A stretch of DNA of 64,000 nucleotides from Streptomyces sp. YIM 130001 (lineage in GTDB: Bacteria > Actinomycetota > Actinomycetes > Streptomycetales > Streptomycetaceae), in contig NZ_KZ984556.1 of assembly GCF_003574445.1 (NCBI RefSeq), positions 62,001-126,000 on the forward strand, written 5' to 3'. The notes below the pieces were generated by a model. It made no database searches. It had not been told where the DNA came from and saw nothing but the letters and a program-made list of their open reading frames with translations. Every line of letters begins with the position of its first letter. Position 1 is the first letter of the stretch. This document shows positions 33,218 to 44,315 of this stretch, one piece after another. A program made the translations under genes and the position numbers.

Positions 33218-34972
33218 CTACTTGGAGGTTCCGACCAGCAGGTAGTCGTACATTCCGAGATAAGCCTGGGTGACCGTGACGTTGGTCGACGAGTCCGCCC
33301 TGTAGAGCAGGTTCTTGCGGTAGATCAGCGGCACCGCGGAGGCGGTGTCCATGACCAGCTTGTCGACCTCGCCCCACTTCTTGGTGCGCTCGGCGTCGTC
33401 GGTCATGGCGATGCCGTCCGCGAGGGCCTTGTTCACCTTCGGGTCGTCGAGCTCCATGAGGTTGTTGCCGCCGGAGGGCTTGATCGCCGAACCGTTGACG
33501 ATCTGGTCGAGGAAGCCGAAGCCGGTCGGCCAGTCCGCGCCCCAGGCCATCATCATCAGGCCGAGGTCGTGCTCCTTGACGTAGCTCGGGTTACCGGCGA
33601 AGTTTCCGAAGTACTTGCCCGACGGGAACTGCTTGATCTCGGCCTTGATGCCGACCTTCTCCAGGGACGCCTTGAGCGCGGTCGCCATGGCGATCTCGTC
33701 GGGGCGGTCGGAGCGGGCGGTCAGGTTGGTCGCGAAGCCGCTCGGCTTGCCGCACTTCTTCAGGGACGCCTTGGCCTTGGCCACATCGCCCTTGTTGCCC
33801 GGGGTCTTGTACGTGTCGAACTTGGTGTAGCCGTTCACCGTGGGCGGCAGCATGGTGCTGGCCACGTCACCCTTGGTGTCGCCACCGAGGGCCTGCTGGA
33901 TCGACACCTTGTCCGTCGCGTACTGGACGGCCTTGCGGCACTCGATGTTGTCGAAGGGCTTCACCTTGGTCGACATCGCGAGGTACGACAGGGCGCCCGC
34001 GTAGGGGTTGTCCGTCTTGTCGCGCTCGGCCTTCTTGGTGAGGACCTTCGGCTGGGTCTTCGTCTGCAGACCGGTGCCGGCCGCGTCCATGGTGATCTGA
34101 TCGTTCATCAGGTGCTGGTCGACCGTGGTCGGGTTGACCTTGAACTTGATGGTGATCTTGTCCGGCAGGGCCGGGCGCAGCTTGTCCGTCTTCTTGTCCC
34201 ACTCGGGGTTGCGCACCAGGGTGGCGCTGCGGCCCTCGTTGTAGGACTCGAACTTGTACGGGCCGGACGAGACGATCTTCTTGACGTACTCGGCGCCCTT
34301 GTCCTTCGCCGCCGGCACCGGGGCCGTCTGCGAGAAGGTCGCCAGGTAGTCGAAGTCGGCGAAGGGCTTCGCCAGGTGGAAGACGATCGTGTGGTCGTCC
34401 GGGGTCTCGATGGACTTGAGGTCCTTGCCCTTGTCCTTGTACGGGCCCTTGTACTTGTCGCCGCCCTCGAGGTACGCCTTGAAGTACGTCGGGCCGTTGG
34501 ACAGCGCCTCGGGCGCGAAGTTCGAGCGCAGAATCGCGTGCTTCACGTCCTTGGACGTGACCACGTTCCCGTCCTCGTACTTGACGCCCTTCTTGAGCTT
34601 GTACGTCCAGGTCTTGGCGTCCTTGCTCGGCTTGCCCAGGCCCTCGGCCAGGTCGGGGGCGACCTCGAGGCCCTCGGAGCCCGCGGCCGGCTTGAACGTG
34701 GTGAGCGAACGGCCGTACAGACGCGAGAAGTTCTGCACCCACCCGTAGTAGGTGTTGCCCGGGTCGAGCGAGTCCGGGACGTCCGAGTGCTCGAAGGTGG
34801 CGGTGCCGCCCTTCTTGTCGGACTTGTTGACGATGGACTTGAGCGCCGCATCGGCCACACCGCCGCCGCCGTCGCTGCCGTCCTTGCTGCCACCGCCGCC
34901 GCCGCACGCCGACGCTCCGAGCGCCAGCACGATGGCTGACGCCAGGGCGGCTGTCGCTTTCTTGGTCTTCAT
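33218..34972 (-). CDS. Oligopeptide-binding lipoprotein (SBP family 5), operon 1
   Basis: This 584-residue extracellular binding protein opens with a lipoprotein signal (MKTKKATAALASAIVLALGASACGG, lipobox ASAC). Family 5 features include YGRSLTTF, LAEGLGKPSKDAKTWTYKLKKGVKYEDGN and VTSKDVKHAILRS near 150-200. It delivers peptides to the permeases. It follows a DppC permease gene rather than leading the operon, an unusual order. Confidence 0.93.
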   Translation of the reverse strand: MKTKKATAALASAIVLALGASACGGGGGSKDGSDGGGGVADAALKSIVNKSDKKGGTATFEHSDVPDSLDPGNTYYGWVQNFSRLYGRSLTTFKPAAGSEGLEVAPDLAEGLGKPSKDAKTWTYKLKKGVKYEDGNVVTSKDVKHAILRSNFAPEALSNGPTYFKAYLEGGDKYKGPYKDKGKDLKSIETPDDHTIVFHLAKPFADFDYLATFSQTAPVPAAKDKGAEYVKKIVSSGPYKFESYNEGRSATLVRNPEWDKKTDKLRPALPDKITIKFKVNPTTVDQHLMNDQITMDAAGTGLQTKTQPKVLTKKAERDKTDNPYAGALSYLAMSTKVKPFDNIECRKAVQYATDKVSIQQALGGDTKGDVASTMLPPTVNGYTKFDTYKTPGNKGDVAKAKASLKKCGKPSGFATNLTARSDRPDEIAMATALKASLEKVGIKAEIKQFPSGKYFGNFAGNPSYVKEHDLGLMMMAWGADWPTGFGFLDQIVNGSAIKPSGGNNLMELDDPKVNKALADGIAMTDDAERTKKWGEVDKLVMDTASAVPLIYRKNLLYRADSSTNVTVTQAYLGMYDYLLVGTSK

Positions 34973-35033
34973 CCTGAGGAAAGCCCCCTTGGTAGATGGG
35001 TACGGCACGGTGCGCAAGGTCGGCCGTCCGTTG

Positions 35034-36032
35034 TTACTTGCTGCGGGGATCGAGTGCGTCACGCAGACCGTCACCCAGCAGATTGAATGCCAGCACGGTG
35101 ACGAAGATCGCCAGGCCTGGCACGAACATGAACTGCAGGTCGACCTCGTACTGGTCCGCCGCTTCGGTGAGCATGCCGCCCCAGGACGCCTGGGGCGGGG
35201 CGATTCCGACACCGAGGAAGCTCAGCGCGGCCTCGAAGAGAATGTTGCTCGGGATCAGCAGGGTGGAGTACACGAGGATCGGTGCCACCAGGTTCGGCAG
35301 CAGCTCGCGGAAGATGATGAACGGTCCGCGGGCGCCCAGGCTGCGGGAGGCTTCCACGAACTCGCGTTCCCTGAGGCTCAGGGTCTGCGCCCGCACGATC
35401 CGGCCCATATAGGGCCAGTTGAAGAACCCGATGACGAAGATCAGTACGCCGATCCGCAGCGGAAGTCCGGTGATCCCCCAGAAGCCGTCCTGTACGGAGG
35501 CGGACAGGGAGATCGCGAACAGGAGCAGCGGAAAGGCCAGGAAGGTGTCCATCATGCGGCTGACGAACGCGTCGACCCAGCCGCCGTAGTACCCGGCCAC
35601 GACGCCCATGACCACGCCGATGGTCACCGAGAGCAGCGTGGCTCCCACGGCGACGATCAGCGAGACCCAGGAGCCCTCGATGATGCGCGCGAGCAGGTCG
35701 CGCCCGAACCCCGGGTCGACGCCGAGCGGGTGGTCCCAACTCATGCCGCCCCAGCCGCCGTAGGGCGCGCGCAGGGTCGGATCGACCAGGTTCTGGTTCA
35801 GCTTGTTGGGGTCCAGGTCGAACAGCCACTGGATGGGCCGGGACAGGATGGCCATCAGGATCAGGAGCCCGACAACGATGCCTCCGGCCATGGCCGCCTT
35901 GTCGCGCTTGAAGCGCATCCAGGCGATCTGGCCGAGGGAACGCCCCTCGATCTGGCTCTTCTTGACCCCGACCAGCACAGCCTCCGGCTGCGCCTCGGCT
36001 TCCGCGCCGGTGGTCTCGATCGGTGCGGTCAC
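35034..36032 (-). CDS. Oligopeptide ABC transporter permease (DppC/OppC), operon 1
   Basis: This 332-residue DppC-family permease has a cytoplasmic N-terminus, about six transmembrane segments and coupling loop EFVEASRSLGARGPFIIFRELLPN. The chosen GTG at 36032 opens VTAPIETTG, with GAGAGGGG about eleven bases upstream; the exact start is uncertain. It is the promoter-proximal gene of operon 1, ahead of the binding protein. Confidence 0.9.
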   Translation of the reverse strand: MTAPIETTGAEAEAQPEAVLVGVKKSQIEGRSLGQIAWMRFKRDKAAMAGGIVVGLLILMAILSRPIQWLFDLDPNKLNQNLVDPTLRAPYGGWGGMSWDHPLGVDPGFGRDLLARIIEGSWVSLIVAVGATLLSVTIGVVMGVVAGYYGGWVDAFVSRMMDTFLAFPLLLFAISLSASVQDGFWGITGLPLRIGVLIFVIGFFNWPYMGRIVRAQTLSLREREFVEASRSLGARGPFIIFRELLPNLVAPILVYSTLLIPSNILFEAALSFLGVGIAPPQASWGGMLTEAADQYEVDLQFMFVPGLAIFVTVLAFNLLGDGLRDALDPRSK

Positions 36033-36266
36033 GGTGCGATTGACCCCTCTCGGCCGACTGTGGTCGGCCCACGCCCGCCGCTGTAACGGCTCGGTTCTCG
36101 TACACAGGACCGAAGCCCGTGTCTGCCGGGAGTCTTCAACGGCCCCGCGATCACCCGCCAGTCCCCCCGGGGAAAGGATGCGCAACCGTGATGCTGTCTG
36201 GGGGGTTCCGTTATCCGGACTCCGGTGAACGAGGGGCGGACACGGGGCAGTTGGTGTCCGACCCCG
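36033..36266. other. Intergenic gap between the two peptide-transport operons
   Basis: This 234-bp gap probably holds the terminator of operon 2 and the promoter of operon 1. I see only a weak ACGGGG...CCCCGT pair near 36242-36266 and no convincing promoter boxes. Confidence 0.4.
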
Positions 36267-37339
<1,073 letters not shown>

Positions 37340-37343
<4 letters not shown>

Positions 37344-38377
37344 GCCGTGACCTCCTCGGCCGTGGTGTCGTCCAGGACGGGGTGGACGCAACGCACCCGG
37401 TGGTCCGCCCGGTGGGGTTCGGTCAGGGCGGGTGGGCCCGTCAGGCACTGGTCGTCGCAGAAGTCGCAGCGGGGTGCGAAGGCGCAGCCGTCCTGCCAGG
37501 CGATGCGGTCGTTGATCGAACCGCGGATCGGGTGCAGCGGATCACCGCGCGGCGCGTCCAGGCGCGGGATGGAGCCGAGCAGGCCGTGCGCGTACGGGTG
37601 CGTGGGGTGCGCGAACAGCTCGCGGCGGCCCGCGGATTCGACGACCCGGCCCGCGTAGAGGACGTTGACCTGTTCGCACAGGCCGGCGACCACGCCCAGG
37701 TCGTGGGTGATCATCAACAGGGCGGTGCCCTCCTGGTCGACGAGCTCCTTGAGGAGTTCCAGGATCTGCGCCTGGATCGTCACGTCGAGCGCGGTGGTCG
37801 GCTCGTCGGCGATCAGCAGCCGGGGCGCACAGGCCACGGCCATGGCGATCAGGGCGCGCTGGCGCATGCCGCCGGAGAGCTGGTGCGGGTACTCCTTGAG
37901 CCGGCGGGTGGGGTCGGGGATGCCGACCCGGTCCAGGAGGTCGGCGGCCTCCTTGCGGGCCGCCGCGCCACGCAGTCCGCGGTGGCGCTGCAGGATCTCG
38001 GTGACCTGGACGCCGATCGGCACCACCGGGTTCAGTGACGACAGCGGGTCCTGGAAGATCATCGCGATGCGGCTGCCGCGCAGGTCACGCAGGGCGGAAG
38101 GCCGGATGGACAGCAGATCGGTGGGCCCGGCGGCCACGGCCCCGCTGCCGGCACCCGCATCGAGTACGGCGCTGCCCGCGCAGTCCACGCCCTTGGCGGG
38201 CAGCAGTCCCATCAGGGCGAGCGCGGTCACGGACTTTCCGCAGCCGGACTCGCCGACCAGGCCGGTGACACGTCCGGCGTCCACCTCGAACGAGACCCCG
38301 TCGACCGCCCGGGTCGGCGGGCGTCCGTGACCGCCCCGGAAGGTGACGGAGAGGTCTTCGACACTGAGCAGTGGCAT
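37340..38377 (-). CDS. Oligopeptide ABC transporter ATPase (DppD/OppD), operon 2
   Basis: This 345-residue ATPase has Walker A GESGCGKSV near 39, signature LSGGMRQRALIAMAV and Walker B LLIADEPTTALD, with an oligo_HPY zone at the C-terminus (CAFAPRCDFCDDQC). It ends seven bases before... its upstream neighbour's stop lies 6 bp away at 38384, and its own stop overlaps the OppF start, so the unit is tightly coupled. Confidence 0.94.
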
Positions 38378-38383
38378 GGCGGT

Positions 38384-39349
38384 TCAGCCTCGCAGCCGGG
38401 GGTCGAGGGCTTCGCGCATGGCCTCGCCGAGCAGCGTGAAGCCGAGCGCGGTGACGATGATCCCGAGGGCCGGATAGACGGACATCATCGGGGCGTTGTC
38501 GAAGAAGCGCTGCGCCTGGGAGAGCATCACGCCCCACTCGGGCACGGCCGGATCGGGGTTGCCCAGGCCCAGGTAGGACAGTGCGGCGGCCTCGATGATC
38601 GCGGTGGCCAGGCTGAGGGTGGCCTGCACGATCACCGGACTCACCGAGTTCGGCAGGATCTGGGTGAGCACGATGCGCCGCCGGCGTACGCCGAGGGACT
38701 TGGCGGCCAGTACGTAGTCCCGGCTGCCCTGGCCCAGCATCGAACCGCGCAGCAGGCGGGCGAAGATGGGGATCTGGACGACGCCCACGGCGATCATCAC
38801 AGTGGTCAGGGACTGCCCCATGACCGCCGCGATGGAGACGGCGAGCAGCAGCGACGGCAGCGCCAGCATCATGTCGGTGACCCGCATGACGAAGGTGTCG
38901 ACGCGTTTGCCGGTCGCGCCTCCGAGCGTCGCAGCGGCGCCGGAGACGGCGCCCACCAGGGCACCGACGACCAGGCCGATCAGCATCGAGACGACACCGA
39001 CGAGCAGGGTCTGGCGGGCACCGATGAGCATCCGGGAGAACTGGTCGCGGCCGAGATGGTCGAGACCGAGCCAGTTCTCCGAGCGCGGACCGACGAACCG
39101 GCCCTGATTGGGGAAGACTTCGGCGCGCCAGATCTGCGCGGTCGGCCCGTGCGGTGCGACCCAGGGGCCGATCACCGCCAGCAGCACGAACACGGCGATG
39201 ATCACGGCACCGATCAGGGCCATCTTGCTGCGCCTGAGTCGCCGCAGCGCCTCGGTCCACAGCCCGGCGCCGCCCTCGTCGCCGCTGCGCCGAGCCATGA
39301 GTTCGGCGAGCCGGTCGGCCTTCGCGGCCTTCGTGGTCGGGGGCTTCAT
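38384..39349 (-). CDS. Oligopeptide ABC transporter permease (DppC/OppC), operon 2
   Basis: This 321-residue DppC-type membrane permease has a transmembrane start MALIGAVIIAVFVLLAVIG near 40-58 and coupling loop DYVLAAKSLGVRRRRIVLTQILP. It begins one base after the DppB stop and is followed after 6 bp by the DppD gene. It pairs with DppB at 39351. Confidence 0.93.
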   Translation of the reverse strand: MKPPTTKAAKADRLAELMARRSGDEGGAGLWTEALRRLRRSKMALIGAVIIAVFVLLAVIGPWVAPHGPTAQIWRAEVFPNQGRFVGPRSENWLGLDHLGRDQFSRMLIGARQTLLVGVVSMLIGLVVGALVGAVSGAAATLGGATGKRVDTFVMRVTDMMLALPSLLLAVSIAAVMGQSLTTVMIAVGVVQIPIFARLLRGSMLGQGSRDYVLAAKSLGVRRRRIVLTQILPNSVSPVIVQATLSLATAIIEAAALSYLGLGNPDPAVPEWGVMLSQAQRFFDNAPMMSVYPALGIIVTALGFTLLGEAMREALDPRLRG

Positions 39350-39350
39350 G

Positions 39351-40355
39351 TCAGTGCACCCGCACTCTCGGGTCGATGAGGCTGTAGGCCAGGTCGACGA
39401 GCAGATTGATCAGCACGTAGAGCATCGCGATGAACATGATGAAGCCGACGAGCACCGGGTAGTCCCGCCCGTCGATCGCCTGTCTGATGAAGGACCCGAT
39501 GCCGCCGAAGGCGAACACCGACTCGGTGAGCACGGCCCCGGAGAGCAGGCTCCCGGTCAGCAGACCTACCGCGGTGATCACCGGGAGCAGGGCGTTGCGC
39601 AGGACGTGCCGCCCGCGCACCACGCTGCGCGCCAGTCCCTTGGCCTCGGCGGTACGCACGTAGTCCTCGCCCAGCACCTCGAGCACGCTCGCCCGGGTCA
39701 TCCGTACGATCACGGCGAGCGGGATGGACGCCAGGGTGACCGCGGGCAGCGCGAGGTGCATCAACGCGTCCCAGGAGGCGTCGAACTCACCGGTCAGGAC
39801 GCCGTCGAGGACGGCGAATCCGGTCACGTCGGTGGCGTCGATACCGGTGGAGAGGCGGCCGTAGCTCGGGAAGATCCCGAGGTTGACGGCGAAGATCCCC
39901 TTGAGCACGAGTGCCAGGAAGAACACCGGGATGCAGATACCGACGAGCGAGCCGGACACGCTGGTCACGTCCAGCCAGCCGCCGCGTCTGCGGGCGGCGA
40001 AGTAGCCGAGCGGTACGCCGACCACGACGGCGATGAGGATGGCGGCGACGGACAGTTCGACGGTGGCCGGGAAGCGCAGCGTGAACTCGTCCCAGACCGG
40101 CTGTCCGGTCCGCACCGAGGTGCCGAGGTCGAGCTGGACGATGCGTTTGAGGAAACGCCAGTACTGGACCCACACCGGCTCGTCCAGGCCGAGCAGGCGA
40201 TTGATGCGGGTGACTTCGGAAGCGGTCGCCCGCTCTCCGAGGATCGCGGAAGCCGGTCCGCCGGGCAGTCGGTTCAGCCAGAGGAACAGCAGGACCGACA
40301 GGCCGAGCAAGGTGGGTATCAGCTGCAGCAGCCGTCGTACGACAAGTCGCAACAC
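39351..40355 (-). CDS. Oligopeptide ABC transporter permease (DppB/OppB), operon 2
   Basis: This 334-residue DppB-type permease has N-terminus LVVRRLLQLIPTLLGLSVLLFLWL and coupling loop EDYVRTAEAKGLARSVVRGRHVLRN. It is separated from the upstream binding-protein gene by a 166-bp gap that contains a strong hairpin. Confidence 0.93.
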   Translation of the reverse strand: MLRLVVRRLLQLIPTLLGLSVLLFLWLNRLPGGPASAILGERATASEVTRINRLLGLDEPVWVQYWRFLKRIVQLDLGTSVRTGQPVWDEFTLRFPATVELSVAAILIAVVVGVPLGYFAARRRGGWLDVTSVSGSLVGICIPVFFLALVLKGIFAVNLGIFPSYGRLSTGIDATDVTGFAVLDGVLTGEFDASWDALMHLALPAVTLASIPLAVIVRMTRASVLEVLGEDYVRTAEAKGLARSVVRGRHVLRNALLPVITAVGLLTGSLLSGAVLTESVFAFGGIGSFIRQAIDGRDYPVLVGFIMFIAMLYVLINLLVDLAYSLIDPRVRVH

Positions 40356-40433
40356 CCCCGTGTGCCCCTTTCAACGCGCGGGATCTGTACGAGCCTTGAT
40401 GGCTTGATGGGGCATCACCCCGTGGGCGCGGTG

Positions 40434-40479
40434 CACCGGTCCGACGGGGCACCGGGTGAGATGTGCCGTCGGACCGGTG
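40434..40479. terminator. Intercistronic hairpin after binding-protein gene, operon 2
   Basis: Fourteen-bp arms CACCGGTCCGACGG (40434-40447) and CCGTCGGACCGGTG (40466-40479) match exactly around an 18-nt loop. As in operon 1, the hairpin sits just past the binding-protein stop and before the permease start. Confidence 0.8.
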
Positions 40480-40521
40480 GCGGGCCGGCCCCCTGTCGGG
40501 AGCCGGCTCGCCCGACCTCGT

Positions 40522-42192
40522 CTACTTGAAGGTGACCTCGCCGAAGTTCTCCTGGGTGAGCGGGGAGACCTCGGGCGGGTTGACGTTCTTGGCGAACGCG
40601 ATGGCCGGCGGCGACGAGGTCAGCGGGAGACCCGGCAGGTAGTCCATGATCACCTCGTTGGCCTTCTCGTACGCCTTGGTGCGGGCGGCCGGGTCGGCCT
40701 CCTTGGACCCGGCGTTCACCGCGTCGAAGACCTTGTCGTTCTTGAAGCCCCACTGCTTGTCGTAGCCGGCGAACCAGGTTCCGATGAAGTTGAACCCGTC
40801 GTTGAAGTCGCCGGTCCAGCCGAGCATGTGCAGCGCGCAGGAGCCCGCCTCGACCGCGTCGGTGTAGTCCGGCGCCCACTTCAGCGGCTTCGGGGTGACC
40901 TTGATTCCGGCCTTGGCCAGGTCGGCCTTGACGGACTCGAAGATGTCCTGCGGGGCCGGCATGTAGGGCCGGGTGACCTCGGTCGGGTAGCAGAACTCCA
41001 CCTTCAGGCCGGTCTCACCCGCGCCCGAGAGGAGCTTCTTGGCCTTGGTGGTGCTGTGCTCGTACTTCTTCACGTTCTTGGAGAAGCCGGCGACCGTCGA
41101 CGGCATGAACTGGGTCGCGACCTCGCCGCCTTCGGGCAGTTGGGTCTTGACCAGGTTCTCGCGGTCCACGGCGTGCGCGATGGCCTGCCGGACCTCGGGC
41201 TTCTTCAGTGCCTTGTTCTTCCCCTGCGCCATGCCGAGGTAGAGGACGTTGAAGTTGTCACGCGTCGGCACCTGGAAGCCCTCCTTCTCGAGGGTCTCCA
41301 CATCGGCGGGTGCGACCAGGTCGTAGCCGTCGATGTCACCGGCCTGCAGCGCCTGCCGGCGGCCGTCCTCCGTGTCGATGGTCCGGAAGACCAGCTTCTT
41401 CACGCCGCCCTTCTTGCCCCAGTAGTCGTCGAACCGTTCGAGGCTGACTTCCTTGTTGCCCTTGTTCCAGTCCGTGATCTCGTACGGCCCGGTACCGGCG
41501 AGAGTTCCCGCCTCCTGGCTGTACTTGGGGTACGTGATGGCATCGCCCTTGGCCTTGGCGTCCTGCTTCTCGTACTCCTTGATCGCCTTCGGCGAGTGGA
41601 TGGCGAGTGCCTGCAGGGAGAAGCCGCCGGGGAGGTTCGCGGAGGGCTCGTTCACCTCGATGACGGCGGTGCTCTCGTCCTTCGCGGTGCAGGACTTGTA
41701 GTTCGCCTTCGGCGCTTCCTTGTCCTCGTTCTTCGCGAAGCCGCCGAGGGCGGACTGCCAGTAGTACGAGACGGCGCTCGACTGGTAGCTGCCGGTCCAG
41801 TTGAACCAGTGGTCGTAATTGGCGCACACCGCTTCGGCGTCGAAGGCCTCGCCGTCGTGGAACTTGACGTTCTTGCGCAGGTCGAAGGTCCAGACCGTGC
41901 CGTCGTCGTTGCTGTCCCACTTCTCGGCGAGCGCGCCGGTCAGCTTGGATCCGCCCGACTCGTGTTTGAGGAGTGCCTCGAAGGATTGCCGGGTGACACG
42001 GAAGGTCTCGCCGTCACTGGCGAGCGCCGGGTCGAGGGCGGCCGGGTCGCCGGGTGCGGCGAAGACGAAGGTGTCCTTCGCCTTGTTCCCCCCGTCGTCC
42101 TTGCCGCGGTCACTGGAACAGCCCGCGGCGACCAGGACGGCCACCAGCGTCGCCGTGACCGCGCGCACGGCGCGGCTTTTCAGTATTCGCAT
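40522..42192 (-). CDS. Oligopeptide-binding lipoprotein (SBP family 5), operon 2
   Basis: This 556-residue extracellular binding lipoprotein has signal MRILKSRAVRAVTATLVAVLVAAGCSS (lipobox VAAGC). Family 5 motifs include LAEKWDSNDDGTVWTFDLRKNVKFHDGEAFDAEAV near 100-135 and VRQAIAHAVDRENLV near 340. It is the first gene of operon 2, the usual order. The ATG at 42192 is chosen because the signal peptide begins there. Confidence 0.94.
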   Translation of the reverse strand: MRILKSRAVRAVTATLVAVLVAAGCSSDRGKDDGGNKAKDTFVFAAPGDPAALDPALASDGETFRVTRQSFEALLKHESGGSKLTGALAEKWDSNDDGTVWTFDLRKNVKFHDGEAFDAEAVCANYDHWFNWTGSYQSSAVSYYWQSALGGFAKNEDKEAPKANYKSCTAKDESTAVIEVNEPSANLPGGFSLQALAIHSPKAIKEYEKQDAKAKGDAITYPKYSQEAGTLAGTGPYEITDWNKGNKEVSLERFDDYWGKKGGVKKLVFRTIDTEDGRRQALQAGDIDGYDLVAPADVETLEKEGFQVPTRDNFNVLYLGMAQGKNKALKKPEVRQAIAHAVDRENLVKTQLPEGGEVATQFMPSTVAGFSKNVKKYEHSTTKAKKLLSGAGETGLKVEFCYPTEVTRPYMPAPQDIFESVKADLAKAGIKVTPKPLKWAPDYTDAVEAGSCALHMLGWTGDFNDGFNFIGTWFAGYDKQWGFKNDKVFDAVNAGSKEADPAARTKAYEKANEVIMDYLPGLPLTSSPPAIAFAKNVNPPEVSPLTQENFGEVTFK

Positions 42193-42448
42193 GTCCAACC
42201 CCAGAGTTCGGCCGTGCACGAGGATGCGCTTCCGGGGGCGGCGCCTCGGCACCGCCCCAGGGTGATCTGGAACTGGCCGAACGATACGTGTGACCGCTGA
42301 CCCGGGTGAACGGTCCGGATACCGGCGATACGCAAACGAGACCTGGAGGTCACACACCCCCGCGCGGGGAGCCCGAACTCCGGCCGCCATAAGGGATTTG
42401 ACGGGATTTCAGCGGTGCGAGGGCGAGATCGGCCCTCGCCGAGCGGCG
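42193..42448. other. Intergenic region upstream of peptide-transport operon 2
   Basis: This 256-bp gap between the operon 2 binding-protein start and the first SseB gene's stop should hold the operon 2 promoter. I see no clear repeats or palindromes. Confidence 0.4.
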
Positions 42449-43261
42449 CTACGTCCGGGGGTAGCCGTATCCGTGGCCGCCGCCGGCCGGTGCAGAGGCG
42501 TAGGCGTCGCGGTCGTAGAACGGGCGGGAGTTGGCCCGCAGCCACATCGCGACCGGGTCGTAGGCGTCGCCCATCGCGACGGTGGAGACCGGCAGTCCGT
42601 CCGGCACGGCCGAGATGGACTGCTGCATCATCGCCCGCACCGCGTCCACGGAGGCCGCCGTCGTGTCGTACACGTCCAGGCCGAGTGCGAGGTACGGGGC
42701 GCCGAGCGCGGGCTGCACCCAGGCGCGGCGCAGCGAGCGTACGGCCGGGGTGCGGTGCGCGTTCTGCGCCAACTGGGCGTAGAACTGGGGGATTTCGATG
42801 GCCGGCTCGGAAAGTCTGAGCGGCCCCGCGGGCAGCTTGTCCAGGCCGGTGGCGATCCGGCGCAGGTCGAGCCACGGGATGCCGACACCGCCGCCGGGGG
42901 CGTGCGGATTCAGCCAGAGGCCGTAGTGGTCGGGGAAGAGGGTGCGGGCCACCTCGATGCCGCCGGCGACCTCGTGCGCGCGATTCCATCCCGAGGCGGC
43001 GAGCTCCTGGGCGGAGGTGACACAGGGGGCGTAGCCGAGGCCGTCCACGTCCATGTTCCCGTACTGGGCGTCCGGGGATCCCGCCTGGCCGTGCCAGAGC
43101 AGCATCCAGACCTGACCGCTCGCAAGTGCCTCGAGGAGCGCCTCGTAGGCGTCGTACCGGCCGGGCGTCACCTGGCGCAGCATGTGCTCGACCTGGCCGG
43201 CCGCTGCCGTGCCCGACGCACTCACTGTCGACCGGCCCCCCTCGAATGGTTTCGCGTACAC
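42449..43261 (-). CDS. SseB-family protein (enhanced serine sensitivity), copy 1
   Basis: This protein of about 270 residues has an SseB N-terminal domain (VWMLLWHGQAGSPDAQYGNM near 52-71) and an SseB_C domain with VQPALGAPYLALGLDVYD. In E. coli extra sseB causes serine sensitivity; its molecular role is unclear. The longest start is GTG 43261 with AAGG five bases upstream, and an in-frame GTG at 43225 behind a G-rich site is equally plausible. It lies beside a second SseB gene and the serine/glycine operon. Confidence 0.85.
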   Translation of the reverse strand: MYAKPFEGGRSTVSASGTAAAGQVEHMLRQVTPGRYDAYEALLEALASGQVWMLLWHGQAGSPDAQYGNMDVDGLGYAPCVTSAQELAASGWNRAHEVAGGIEVARTLFPDHYGLWLNPHAPGGGVGIPWLDLRRIATGLDKLPAGPLRLSEPAIEIPQFYAQLAQNAHRTPAVRSLRRAWVQPALGAPYLALGLDVYDTTAASVDAVRAMMQQSISAVPDGLPVSTVAMGDAYDPVAMWLRANSRPFYDRDAYASAPAGGGHGYGYPRT

Positions 43262-43395
43262 AATCGCCTTAACTCCCCGTCCCGGAAGTCACCCCGGTCA
43301 TGAAACCAGCTTAGGCCGCCCCGCCGACAGCCGATCAGGCGTCGGCGATTCGGATGTCCCGCGATCCGGACGTCCGGCCGCCCGGACGCGGCGGT

Positions 43396-44247
43396 TCAGG
43401 TGTCCTGCCGGTGGAAGGGCCGGACCCTCTCGCGCATCCAGTCGCCGACCGGGTCCTGGGCCACGTCGAGCAGGACCAGGTTCACCGGCCAGGGAGCCGG
43501 GGCCCGGCCGAGCGCGCGGCCCAGGGCGTCCATCGGGAGGTTACGGGCGGTGGGCTCCCACTGCGAGAGCTCCACGCCGACGAACATGACCGGGTCGCCG
43601 CCCTCGACCGACGCCAGGCAGCGCCGGGCGGTCGCCACCACACCTGTCGCGGCGAACTCCGCCGCGGCCGCGTCGAGGAAGTCCATCGGGTCGTCCTGCC
43701 AGTCCGGCTCGTAGAGCCGCACGCGTCCGCCGGCGGCCGGGCCGTCCAGCGGGGTGCGCCCCGCCCGGCAGAGTTCGGCCACGGCGTCGGGCGGCAGCGG
43801 GACGCCGACCGTGCCGTCCGGATTGACCACTATGCCGAGCTGCGGCGGAAGGCCGCGGGCGAACTCGACGGCCGGCGCCACCGCGAACGGCATGTGTCCG
43901 CCGACGACCGAGAGGAACTGTTCCTGCGAGCTGAAGACCGGTACGTAGGCCTGTCCGCCGAGCTCCATGGCCGGCAGGTCGAGATCGCGGCTCTCGCGGC
44001 CTCCGCCGCCCGGCAGCGGGACCCAGATCATGCTGCGGCCGAGCACCTCGACGATGCGTCCGGACGCCGAGGGGACTCCGACGGAGGCGGCGAGGACCTC
44101 CTCGAGCTCGTTCCCCGGCCAGCCGATGCCGGGGTGGTGACCGCCGGGGTGCCCCTGTCCGGGCACCTGCCCGTCCGGGAGTCCGCCGTGCCCGCCCTGG
44201 TCCAGGGGCCTGCCGAGGCCGTCGTGTGCCGGAACATCCATCTGCAA
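43396..44247 (-). CDS. SseB-family protein, copy 2
   Basis: This 283-residue protein has an SseB_N domain (NELEEVLAASVGVPSASGRIVEVLGRSMIWVPL near 46-78, then VPVFSSQEQFLSVVG near 105) and SseB_C-like features near the end (VNLVLLDVAQDPVGDWMRERVRPFHRQ). Its Gly/His-rich N-terminus to about residue 42 is low-complexity. It is leftward, just upstream of SseB copy 1 and downstream of the P-loop protein. An ATG two codons inside (44241) is also possible. Confidence 0.85.
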   Translation of the reverse strand: MQMDVPAHDGLGRPLDQGGHGGLPDGQVPGQGHPGGHHPGIGWPGNELEEVLAASVGVPSASGRIVEVLGRSMIWVPLPGGGGRESRDLDLPAMELGGQAYVPVFSSQEQFLSVVGGHMPFAVAPAVEFARGLPPQLGIVVNPDGTVGVPLPPDAVAELCRAGRTPLDGPAAGGRVRLYEPDWQDDPMDFLDAAAAEFAATGVVATARRCLASVEGGDPVMFVGVELSQWEPTARNLPMDALGRALGRAPAPWPVNLVLLDVAQDPVGDWMRERVRPFHRQDT

Positions 44248-44315
44248 CCACCCGCTCGCACCACTTCGTCCTCACGCACCCTAACCCGGGCGCGATCCGG
44301 TACCGCCGCCCCGCC

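Noticed and set aside
33569..34939. Plus-strand frame rich in Val, Leu and Arg opposite the oligopeptide-binding protein
   Set aside because: It is the exact complement of a lipoprotein gene with a signal peptide and lipobox.
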